From: Sphingosinicella microcystinivorans
GTDB lineage: Bacteria; Pseudomonadota; Alphaproteobacteria; Sphingomonadales; Sphingomonadaceae
DNA: 64,000 bases
NCBI RefSeq assembly: GCF_027941835.1
Contig: NZ_CP116005.1
Span: 124,001-188,000 of the forward strand
Reading direction: 5' to 3'
The position numbers and the translations under genes are program-made. Below the pieces are notes generated by a model that did not search any database, had not been told where the DNA came from, and worked only from the letters and a program-made list of their open reading frames with translations. Below, one piece after another: positions 8,645 through 16,365 of the stretch (its first letter is position 1; the number at the start of each line of letters is the position of its first letter).

Positions 8645-11600
8645 TCAGGCTGCTTGCGGTTCCTCCGCCGCCCCCGCGAGCCACGCATCGAGCGCCGCCG
8701 CCGCGAGCGGCTTCGCAAGGACGGGAATGCCGAGTGCGGCCGCGCGGCGCGGCGTTTCGGGGCTGCGATCCGCCGTGACGAGCGCGGCGCGCAGGCCGGG
8801 ATGACGCGCGCACAGGCGGTCGATCAGCGCGATTCCGTCCATCGCGCCGCCGAGCTGGAAATCGACGAGCGCGACATCGAACGGGCCGTCATGGGCCAGC
8901 GCCGTTTCCGGGTCGTCCGCCGTCGTCACCTGATGCCCGCGGCTGGTGCCGAGCACGGTCATCGCCTCGCAGACGGCGCGGTCGTCATCTACGACGAGCA
9001 GGCGCAGCGGCGCAGCGTGCGCCACGTCGACCGGCGCGTCACCCGGCCGCTCAGGCAACGCCGTTTCAGCCGCATCGAAGGTCACGCTGAAACGGCTGCC
9101 CCTGCCCTCCACCGATGCGAGTTCGACCACCGCGCCGAGACGGCGGCAGGCGCGCTCGACGATGGCGAGCCCGAGGCCGACGCCTGCCTCGCCGCCGGTG
9201 CCGAGACGTTCGAATTCGCGGAAGATCGTGTCCCGCTTATCCTCCGGGATGCCCGGCCCGGTGTCGACGACGTCGATGCGGATGCGCCCGCCCCGCCGCC
9301 GCGCGCCGACGACGATGCCGCCCCGCGCCGTATAGCGCACTGCGTTCGACAGGAGGTTCTGCACGATCGAGCGGAGCAGCGTGCGGTCCGTCTCCAGCGC
9401 CGCGTCGATGCCGCCCACGCGCAGCGTCAGTCCCTTCTCCGCCGCCATCGGCTGGACCGTCTCCGCGACCTCGCGCAGCACCGCCTTCAGCAGGAACACC
9501 GTGATCGTCGGCTCGAAGCCGCCCGCGTCGAGCTTCGAGATGTCGAGCAGCGTCCGCAGCAATTGCTCGGCCGCGTCGATCGACTGGTCGATGCGTTCGA
9601 CGAGCGCATGACCGCCACCGCTCACCTCGCGGCCGAGCGCGGCGGCGAACAGGCGGGCCGCGTGCAGCGGCTGGAGCAGGTCGTGGCTTGCGGCGGCGAG
9701 GAAGCGCGTCTTCTCGCGGGTCGCGCGCGCAAGCGCGACGTTCGCCTCGGAAAGCTCGGCGGTGCGCTGCACGACGCGGGTTTCGAGCTCGGCGCGCGAC
9801 TGTTCGAGCGCCCTGCGCGCCTCCGCCTCCGCGGTGATGTCGGTGAAGCACATCACGTAGCCGCCGCGCGGCATCGGGCCGCCGACGGTCTTGATGACGC
9901 GCCCGTCGGGGCGCACGCGCTCGAAGCTGTGGCGGCTGCCGCGCCGCATGTGATCGAGGCGGCGGCGGACGTGGTCGTCCACCTCGCCGGGGCCGCATTC
10001 GCCGCGCAGCGCGTTGTGGCGGATGAGATCGGCGACCGGTGCGCCGACGCGCACCATGCCGGGCGGATAGTCGAACAGGTCGAGATAGCGGCTGTTCCAC
10101 GCCACGAGATCGAGGTCGCTGTCGACCACGCTGACGCCGGGGTCGATGTGCTCGAGCGTCGCCGCGAGCAGGTCCTTCGAGAATTGCAGGCTGCCGCTGC
10201 TTTCATCGAGCATCAGCGCGACGTCGCTCGCCGTGAACGTCGCGCCCGAGAGCGCCGAGGCGACCAGCGCGCGCGCCGAGGGTGCGCCGACGACACCCGC
10301 GATCATCCGCTCCGCCGTCTGCGCGGCAGCGCGGCCGACCGGAACGCCCGCCGCCGGCGCCTCGCCGAACGCGGCCGCCGTCCGCTCCGCACCGACGAAG
10401 CGCTCGACGAGGCGGGCGAGGCCCGCGAGGTCGGAGACATGCGCGACGCCGTCGCCGTCCCCGAAATCGAACGAGACGCGCGCCGAGCGGATGCGCCGTG
10501 CCGCCACCAGCGCGTGGACCGCGATGTTGAGCCCGAGGCTCCAGAGCGTGCCGTGGACGAGCGGGCTGAGCCCGTCGATGCCGAGGAGCGCCGTCGGATC
10601 GGCCAGCGTCCCGGCGAGCGGCGCGATCCCTTCGGGTCCGACGACGGCGGGGACGAGAAGCGTGTAGGTCCAGAGCGCGAGGCCGGTCGACAGGCCCGCC
10701 TTCGCCGCCGTCGCATCGCGCCCGGCGCGGCCCACGGCGAGCACGAGGCTCGGCGCGAACTGCGCCATCGCCGCGAACGCGATCAGCCCGATCGCGGCGA
10801 GGCGCTCGCCCGCCGGGATGATCTGCGTGTAGACGAGCGCGCCCGCCATCGTCGCGATGATGACGATGCGCCGGATGGCGAGCATCACGCGCCCGAGGTT
10901 CGCCTCGTTCGCCCAGCGCGGGCTGCGCAGCAGCAGCGGCGCGATGAGATCGTTCGAGACCATCGTCGAGAGCGCGACGGATTCGACGATGGCCATGCCC
11001 GTCGCCGCCGAGAAGCCGCCGATGAAGACGAGGACGGCGAGCATGTCCGCCCCGGCGGCGAGCGGCATTTCGAGCACCAGCAGGTCGGCGCTGGCGCCCG
11101 CCGGCACCAGCGCGGTCGCGGCGAGGCCGATCGGAATGACGACGACGGAGGTCACGACGAGATAGGCCACGAACGGCAGGCGCGAGCGGCCGACATCCTG
11201 GACGGACGCCGCCTCGATGACCCCGATGTAGAACTGGCGCGGCAGGCAGACGATCGCCGCCATCGACAGCAGCGTGACGACGAGGAAATCCATGCCGATC
11301 CCGGCGGGCGCGAAATTCGCGCCGAGCGCCGCGATGCCGGACGCGCGCGCCGGCGCGTCGAGCCCCATGAACACCACCGCCGCGAACACGCCCGCCGCGA
11401 CGAGCGCCGTCAGCTTCACCAGCGATTCGACGCCCACCGCGAACAGCACGCCGTCGTTGCGGCCCGCCGCCTCGTAGCGCCGCGTGCCGAACAGCATCGC
11501 GAACAGCGCCAGCATCGCGGCGGTGAGCCCCATGACGAGGCCGGGATTGCCGCTGCCCGTGAACTCGGCGAAGCTGGTGCCGACCGAGCGGAGCTGCAGC

Positions 11601-11995
11601 GCCAGGTACGGGATCGTGCCGAGCAGCGCGAGCAGCGTCACCAGCGCCGCGACCGTGCGGCTCTTGCCGAACCGCGAGCCGATGAAGTCGGCGATCGAGG
11701 TGGCGCCCTCGTCCTGCACGGTCTCCACCAGCCGTTCGAGGAAGCGCCGTCCGAACAGGTAGACGAGGATCGGCCCGAGGTAGATGGGCAGGTACAGCCA
11801 GCCCTCCGCCACTGCGCTGCCGACCGCGCCGTAGAAGGTCCAGCTCGTGCAGTAGACGGCGAGCGCCAGCGTATAGACCGGAATCCGGTAGCGCGGCTTC
11901 AGCCAGCGGCCGCGCCGGTTCTCCGCCCAGTAGGCAAGCGCGAACAGCGCGGACACGTAGACCGCCGCGATCGCGAACAGGACAAGCCCGTCCAT
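8645..11995 (-). CDS. SLC5-fused hybrid sensor histidine kinase, CrbS-like
   Basis: This is a 1116-residue membrane sensor. Residues about 1-485 form a sodium:solute-symporter-like (SLC5) domain of about 12-13 TM helices. A PAS domain follows at about 620-715 (NSRYLDLFDYPPGMVRVG), then HisKA with the phospho-His in AAASHDLLQPLHAAR near residue 768, HATPase with NLLSNAVRYTARGG, DTGPGIPEDK and GVGLGLAIV, and a C-terminal receiver (about 995-1110) with LLVVDDDRAVC and ALVDFQLGG. This is the CbrA/CrbS/NahK class. The start is taken at ATG 11995, about 10 bases from GGGGAGG; an in-frame TTG at 12004 is possible. It is convergent with the acs-response regulator pair and probably senses acetate or related uptake. 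Confidence 0.93.
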   Translation of the reverse strand: MDGLVLFAIAAVYVSALFALAYWAENRRGRWLKPRYRIPVYTLALAVYCTSWTFYGAVGSAVAEGWLYLPIYLGPILVYLFGRRFLERLVETVQDEGATSIADFIGSRFGKSRTVAALVTLLALLGTIPYLALQLRSVGTSFAEFTGSGNPGLVMGLTAAMLALFAMLFGTRRYEAAGRNDGVLFAVGVESLVKLTALVAAGVFAAVVFMGLDAPARASGIAALGANFAPAGIGMDFLVVTLLSMAAIVCLPRQFYIGVIEAASVQDVGRSRLPFVAYLVVTSVVVIPIGLAATALVPAGASADLLVLEMPLAAGADMLAVLVFIGGFSAATGMAIVESVALSTMVSNDLIAPLLLRSPRWANEANLGRVMLAIRRIVIIATMAGALVYTQIIPAGERLAAIGLIAFAAMAQFAPSLVLAVGRAGRDATAAKAGLSTGLALWTYTLLVPAVVGPEGIAPLAGTLADPTALLGIDGLSPLVHGTLWSLGLNIAVHALVAARRIRSARVSFDFGDGDGVAHVSDLAGLARLVERFVGAERTAAAFGEAPAAGVPVGRAAAQTAERMIAGVVGAPSARALVASALSGATFTASDVALMLDESSGSLQFSKDLLAATLEHIDPGVSVVDSDLDLVAWNSRYLDLFDYPPGMVRVGAPVADLIRHNALRGECGPGEVDDHVRRRLDHMRRGSRHSFERVRPDGRVIKTVGGPMPRGGYVMCFTDITAEAEARRALEQSRAELETRVVQRTAELSEANVALARATREKTRFLAAASHDLLQPLHAARLFAAALGREVSGGGHALVERIDQSIDAAEQLLRTLLDISKLDAGGFEPTITVFLLKAVLREVAETVQPMAAEKGLTLRVGGIDAALETDRTLLRSIVQNLLSNAVRYTARGGIVVGARRRGGRIRIDVVDTGPGIPEDKRDTIFREFERLGTGGEAGVGLGLAIVERACRRLGAVVELASVEGRGSRFSVTFDAAETALPERPGDAPVDVAHAAPLRLLVVDDDRAVCEAMTVLGTSRGHQVTTADDPETALAHDGPFDVALVDFQLGGAMDGIALIDRLCARHPGLRAALVTADRSPETPRRAAALGIPVLAKPLAAAALDAWLAGAAEEPQAA

Positions 11996-12071
11996 ATGGG
12001 CCAAACCTCCCCGGAATTGACCGGAATTTGAGAGGATTCACAGGGCAATGCAAGCAATGCTATGAAGCGCC

Positions 12072-12503
12072 ATGCGCATCTTCACGATCGGCTACGAAGG
12101 AACGACGCAGGAGGCCTTCATCGCGGCACTGCGCGATGCCGGGGTCACTGTCGTCGCCGATGTCCGCGCGGTGCCGCTGTCGCGGCGGCCGGGCTTTTCG
12201 AAGAACGTGCTCGCGGCCAGCCTGCGCGAAGCCGGGATCGACTATGTCGGGCTGAAGGCGCTCGGCACGCCGCCCGCCGGACGGGAAGCCGCCCGCAAGG
12301 GCGACCACGACCGGCTCGCCGCCATCTACACGGGCCAGTTGCAGGAACCCGGCGCGATGGTGCAGGCCGCCGAACTCATCGAACGCGCCGAGAGGCAGCC
12401 GACCGCCCTGCTCTGCTTCGAGCGCGACCCGGCGTGCTGCCACCGCACGCTCCTCATCGAGGCGGTCATGCCCGATGCGGACGTGACGCATCTTTTCGCC
12501 TGA
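12072..12503 (+). CDS. DUF488-family protein
   Basis: This small 143-residue cytoplasmic protein has the DUF488 signatures TIGYEGTTQEAFIAAL, the conserved DVRAVPLSRRPGFSK segment and the C-terminal cysteine-containing LLCFERDPACCHR motif, with two adjacent Cys and a His. Biochemical function of the family is not established; its conserved Cys/His suggest a nucleotide- or metal-related activity, which is speculation. It is divergent from the kinase gene and does not appear to be in an operon with what follows; the 188-base downstream gap contains the perfect palindrome CACAATTGTG at 12561-12570 but no recognisable gene. Confidence 0.88.
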   Translation: MRIFTIGYEGTTQEAFIAALRDAGVTVVADVRAVPLSRRPGFSKNVLAASLREAGIDYVGLKALGTPPAGREAARKGDHDRLAAIYTGQLQEPGAMVQAAELIERAERQPTALLCFERDPACCHRTLLIEAVMPDADVTHLFA

Positions 12504-12691
12504 TGCGCCGCACGGGCTGTCTCACACGGACCGTACCCGCCCCCTGGAAAACGTCTCTGTCACAATTGTGCGATTGCACGGTTTCCGATCGGGCGGCAAA
12601 GAGTCCGGAACAAGGCCGAATGGCCGCAAAAACGCCATCCGGGACAATAACGACCCGAGATGGAAAAACCCCTGGGCCGCGAGGTAAGTCG

Positions 12692-13825
12692 ATGAAAAAC
12701 AGTGAAAATTTACGATACAAAATAACCAAAACGGTATCAGAGATGGCTGGACGGGTGAGTATCGGTGATGAATATTCTGTATCAGAAGAAGAAAATTCAA
12801 AAAAACAATGTAACGGTAAAGCGAAAATGTCCTGGAATATGTACAATACTAATGGACGGCGTAAATATCTTACTGAATCTGAAACTATGGATTTTGTTAG
12901 ATTTGCGAAACAAAAAAATAAAGATGTCTATGCTTTTTGTTGGTTGATGGCGGAAACCGGATGCAGAATATCGGAAGCGCTGTCTGTTACGACGGAGAGC
13001 ATAGATTTCCAGGCCCGAATGCTCATTATAAAATGCCTGAAGAAGCGCGGTAAATCCGTCTACAGGGAGGTTCCTCTTTCCGAGGAGTTCCTCTCTTTCA
13101 TGAAGAAGTGGCAGAAAGGCAAATCGAATGCTGAATCTGCTCTGTGGACATGGTCGCGCATGACTGCATACCGCCGCGTTTGCGAGGTGATGACCGGGGC
13201 GGGACTTACCGGAGACTATGCGACGCCGCGCGGACTACGGCACGGTTTCGGCGTTCGCGCCATCCAGTCGGGCGTTCCGCTCAATCTCGTGCAGCGATGG
13301 CTCGGCCATGCCGACATGAAGACGACGGCGATCTATGCGAGCGCGTCCGGGCCGGAGGAGCGGCAGATCGCGGCGCGCATGTGGCTCGAAGGGCGGAACG
13401 GGACGGCGGCGGCGCCTGCCGGCGGAAACGCACCGCGCAATAACAAAATCGAGTCCGTTGAACGGCTTGAATCGCGGGATTCCGCCGGAAATGTATCAAT
13501 CGGGGCGGGTTCTCGAACGGTTCGGGCTCGCGCCGGGGTCAGGCTGCCCTGGACGCTCCGTTCCGCGGCGCGTTTAATTTATTGCCATCTGTTACGATAT
13601 TGGTTATTTCGTCTCAAACCGAAGCGAAATGATTTTGGCGGGACGAATGGCGGACACGGCAGCAAGGTTCACGACGGTCGAGGCGGCGGCCGCGCATCCG
13701 GACATTTCCGTGGCCAGCGTCTTCCACTGCGCCCCGATCCTCATCGCGCTCAGAATCGACAATATCCGGTCGATCGCGAAAGCCTACGGCGAAGCCGCCG
13801 CGCTGGCGTCGCAGCAGCATCTTGA
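12692..13825 (+). CDS. Tyrosine recombinase/integrase with AT-rich N-terminal half
   Basis: The ATG at 12692 follows GAGGTAAG by a normal distance. The protein (377 residues if read to the first stop) has a SAM-like N-terminal part (LTESETMDFVRFAKQK) and a catalytic domain with MAETGCRISEAL (first Arg), LRHGFGVRAI, WLGHADMKTTAIYAS (His and Tyr). The canonical box-II His is Arg here (TPRGLRHGFG); a Lys/Arg at this site is known in a transposon-associated subgroup. DNA is AT-rich and rare-codon-like from about 12690 to 13130, then GC-rich. Homology fades near 13440; the frame then drifts open and overlaps the next gene by 197 bases, so the original stop was probably lost. It may be active, but it is not linked to a recognisable attachment site. 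Confidence 0.75.
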   Translation: MKNSENLRYKITKTVSEMAGRVSIGDEYSVSEEENSKKQCNGKAKMSWNMYNTNGRRKYLTESETMDFVRFAKQKNKDVYAFCWLMAETGCRISEALSVTTESIDFQARMLIIKCLKKRGKSVYREVPLSEEFLSFMKKWQKGKSNAESALWTWSRMTAYRRVCEVMTGAGLTGDYATPRGLRHGFGVRAIQSGVPLNLVQRWLGHADMKTTAIYASASGPEERQIAARMWLEGRNGTAAAPAGGNAPRNNKIESVERLESRDSAGNVSIGAGSRTVRARAGVRLPWTLRSAARLIYCHLLRYWLFRLKPKRNDFGGTNGGHGSKVHDGRGGGRASGHFRGQRLPLRPDPHRAQNRQYPVDRESLRRSRRAGVAAAS

Positions 13826-14954
13826 GGCCGCCGTCGCCGGGCTGGCGACGATGCACGTGGTCGACCGCGCGCTCGGCCGGCTCGACGCCGCGTTCGTCGT
13901 TCCGGGCAGCGCCGAACACTTCACCCGGCAGTTGCGTAGCGTACTCTGTTCGCCGATCCGGCATCTGGACATCCCTATTTTCCTGACCGTGTCCAGTGCC
14001 TGGTCGGCGGCGGCATTCCCGGGCGGGGCGGACGGCATAAGCCCCGCCGGGTTTGCCGCGCTTCACGACGCCCTCGGCGCCTCTCCGCCCGCATGTCCGG
14101 ACGCCGCCCGCTATCGCCGCGACATGGCGACCGCCGCGCAGGTGTTCGCGGCTGCGGCGGAGGGGCGCCTGTTTCCGGCATGGCAGGCGGTGAGCGGCGA
14201 GAGCGGCATCCTCTATCACGAATGCCTGCTGCGCCTCGTCGGCGACGATGCGCCCGCGGTGAGCGACGCCATCGCGGCGCTCGAACGCACCGGCCTCGTG
14301 CGGGCGTTCGACCAGATCATGGTGTCGCTGGTGCTGGACGAGCTGGAGGCCGATCCGGACGTCCGGCTCGCGGTCAATGTCTCGGCCGCAAGCGCGGTGC
14401 TCGATTTGTGGTGGGACGACGCGCTCGCAAGGCTGCGCGCGAACCCCGCCGCCGCGCGCCGGCTCGTCGTCGAGATCACCGAGACCGCGGCCTTCGCCTC
14501 CATTTCCGGCGCCGCGCGCTTCACGTCCGCGCTGCGCGAACGCGGCTGCCGGATCGCGATCGACGATTTCGGCATGGGCTTCAGCTCCGTGCGGAGCGTG
14601 CTCGCCCTGTCGCCCGACTATCTGAAGGTCGACGCCTTCTTCCTGCACCGCGCGAGCCAGTCGGCACGCCACCGCAGCACGCTCGCGCACCTCATCGGGC
14701 TCGCCGGCACGCTTGCCGCCGGAGTCATCGTCGAAGGCGTCGAGACCGAGGCCGAAAGCCGCCTCGCCGCCGCGCTCGGCGCGGACTGGCAGCAGGGCCA
14801 CTACATCCATTTCCCGTCCACGCTGCGCCCGTGGATCGCGCGCCGCGGCGCAGCCGCCGCGCCGAGCGGATTTGCATCCACATTGGCCGCATCCGGCGGA
14901 ACAGGGTTTCTCCCCGCAAATTCGGCGCAGCGGTCGCTCGGACGGGCAGGATGA
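13629..14954 (+). CDS. c-di-GMP phosphodiesterase (degenerate GGDEF + EAL)
   Basis: The C-terminal EAL domain (residues about 175-405) hydrolyses cyclic-di-GMP. Its metal and catalytic residues are present: Glu of YHECLLRLV, Asn of LAVNVSA, Glu of VVEITE, the Asp pair of IDDFGMGFSS, Lys of YLKVD, Glu of VEGVE and Gln of QQGHYIHFP. The EAL triplet reads ECL. The N-terminal half (residues about 30-150, LRIDNIRSIAKAYGEAAA) resembles a GGDEF fold without the GGDEF signature, so cyclase activity is unlikely. No membrane segment or signal peptide is evident. ATG at 13647 is an alternative start preceded by GGCGGGA. Placed just before a surface-adhesin locus, it could tune attachment, which is inference. 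Confidence 0.88.
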   Translation: MILAGRMADTAARFTTVEAAAAHPDISVASVFHCAPILIALRIDNIRSIAKAYGEAAALASQQHLEAAVAGLATMHVVDRALGRLDAAFVVPGSAEHFTRQLRSVLCSPIRHLDIPIFLTVSSAWSAAAFPGGADGISPAGFAALHDALGASPPACPDAARYRRDMATAAQVFAAAAEGRLFPAWQAVSGESGILYHECLLRLVGDDAPAVSDAIAALERTGLVRAFDQIMVSLVLDELEADPDVRLAVNVSAASAVLDLWWDDALARLRANPAAARRLVVEITETAAFASISGAARFTSALRERGCRIAIDDFGMGFSSVRSVLALSPDYLKVDAFFLHRASQSARHRSTLAHLIGLAGTLAAGVIVEGVETEAESRLAAALGADWQQGHYIHFPSTLRPWIARRGAAAAPSGFASTLAASGGTGFLPANSAQRSLGRAG

Positions 14955-15001
14955 GGCGCGCGCGATCGTTGCGGCAGCGGTCCGAGGCGCCGGAATGGTT
15001 C

Positions 15002-15026
15002 CATCCCCGGTTCGACTCCGGGGATG
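15002..15026. terminator. Hairpin between EAL gene and TpsB fragment
   Basis: CATCCCCGG and CCGGGGATG form a perfect 9-bp stem with a 7-base loop in the 144-base gap. There is no run of T after it, so an intrinsic terminator is only a possibility. The rest of the gap shows no coding feature; a TGA at 15093-15095 closes the frame just before the TpsB fragment. Confidence 0.4.
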
Positions 15027-15098
15027 CCGCGTCTATGCTTTCTCCCGCGAAGTCGAACGGCAGTCGCACAAAACAATAACAAATGCTGCTGGTGATCA

Positions 15099-15806
15099 AT
15101 GTCTCCGTTACTCTACGAAGACCCCGTCCTTCTCCGGGGAGATTCGACCGTTCTTCGCACCGCGTTCACGCGGGACAGGATCCGCACCGCGAGCGTCGAT
15201 CTTGATCTCGACTGGGCCGACACCGGCGGCGGCATCAATCTCGTCAGGGCAGGCGCGATCAAGGGCCTCTCCGGGCTCGGCGCCACGGCGGACGACGACC
15301 CGCTGCGCACGCGGATGAACGGCTCCGCGTCCTTCCTCAATCTCACGCTCTACGCGCAGCGCTATCAGCCGGTCGCCGCGCTGGCGGGCGGCGATCTCGG
15401 CGTCGTCGCCAAGGGCTCCGGCCAGTGGGCCGCGACCGATGCGCTGCTGAGTGCGGCGGAATGCAGCTACGGCGGCGCGGGTTTCGGGCGCAGCTACGAC
15501 AGCGGCACGGTGAGCGCCGATCATTGCCTGATGGGCGGGCTGGAAGCGCGCTGGCGCCGCGCCGTGACGACACCGGCCGGCAAGGTCGGCCTCGGCGTCC
15601 ACGGCTTCGTGGACGGCGGCTTCGGCTGGCAGAAGGGCCGTCTCGATACCGGCGAGGCGCGCCGCCATTCCGCGTCCTCCGCGGGCGGCGGCGTCTCGTT
15701 CCAGATCGGGCCGCGCCTCACCGCGCTCGCGGAAGCCGCGCGCGGCCTGTCCGGCCCCACCGACCGCAAATGGCGCGCCAACCTCTCGATCTCCCTCTCG
15801 CTATGA
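15099..15806 (+). pseudogene. TpsB (FhaC/ShlB-type) outer-membrane transporter, N-terminally truncated
   Basis: TpsB proteins are about 550-600 residues: signal peptide, two POTRA domains and a 16-strand barrel that exports the partner TpsA. Only 235 residues remain, all corresponding to the last part of the barrel (LSGLGATADDDPLRTRMNGS, CSYGGAGFGRSYDSG, a terminal Leu-ended strand LSISLSL). An in-frame TGA at 15093 and no upstream homology show that the signal peptide, POTRA domains and several strands are gone. Such a protein could not be exported or recognise a TPS domain. It ends one codon overlap from an ATG and sits directly upstream of ialB-like and tpsA genes, so the loss affects the secretion of the giant TpsA unless another TpsB substitutes. 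Confidence 0.82.
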
Positions 15807-15826
15807 CCCTGAGCAAGGACCGACCC

Positions 15827-16342
15827 ATGATCGCCGCGCCCGCCATCCTCCTCGCCCTCGCCGCCGCCGCGCCTGCGGCCGAAACGCCGAAGACGAACGT
15901 CCACGGCGACTGGGTCGTGCAATGCACGAAGCAGGCGGACGTGCCGCCGTGCGAGATCGCGCAGGCGGCGACGTCGAAGGGCACGGGCGAGCAGATCATG
16001 CGCATCGCCTTCGCCTATCGCGGCAGCGGCGAGCGCTATGCCGTGCAGATCCGCCTGCCGCTCGGCGTCCGCCTGTCGCAGCCGCCGCTGCTGCGCCTCG
16101 ACGGCGGCACCGATCTCGAAGGCTACGGCTACACGCGCTGCGACGCGGGCGGCTGCTACATCGAGCGCCTGCTCGGCACGCCGGAGATCACGCGCCTGCG
16201 CGCGGCGAAGACAGGCGTGCTCGCCGTCCTCGGCAGCGACGGCAAGCCGATGGTGCTGCCGCTCTCCTTCAACGGATTCGCCGAGGCGCTCGACGCCTCC
16301 GCACTTCAGAACACGGCGTGGGCGAAGGCCGCCAATCGCTGA
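15827..16342 (+). CDS. IalB-family (invasion-associated locus B) periplasmic protein
   Basis: The 171-residue protein has a signal peptide (MIAAPAILLALAAAAPAAE) and the IalB fold pattern: an early DWVVQC, a paired Cys in PPCEIAQ, a second Cys pair in RCDAGGCYIERLL, and a C-terminal LPLSFNGFAEAL typical of the family. IalB proteins are periplasmic or surface-associated in alphaproteobacteria and function is poorly defined. The start at 15827 is preferred because of the signal peptide and AAGGAC just upstream; ATG 15803 overlaps the TpsB stop. Lying between TpsB and TpsA genes, it could be a chaperone or accessory for the exoprotein, which is only inference. Confidence 0.85.
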   Translation: MIAAPAILLALAAAAPAAETPKTNVHGDWVVQCTKQADVPPCEIAQAATSKGTGEQIMRIAFAYRGSGERYAVQIRLPLGVRLSQPPLLRLDGGTDLEGYGYTRCDAGGCYIERLLGTPEITRLRAAKTGVLAVLGSDGKPMVLPLSFNGFAEALDASALQNTAWAKAANR

Positions 16343-16365
16343 GAGAACAACAAGAGGCGTTCCCA

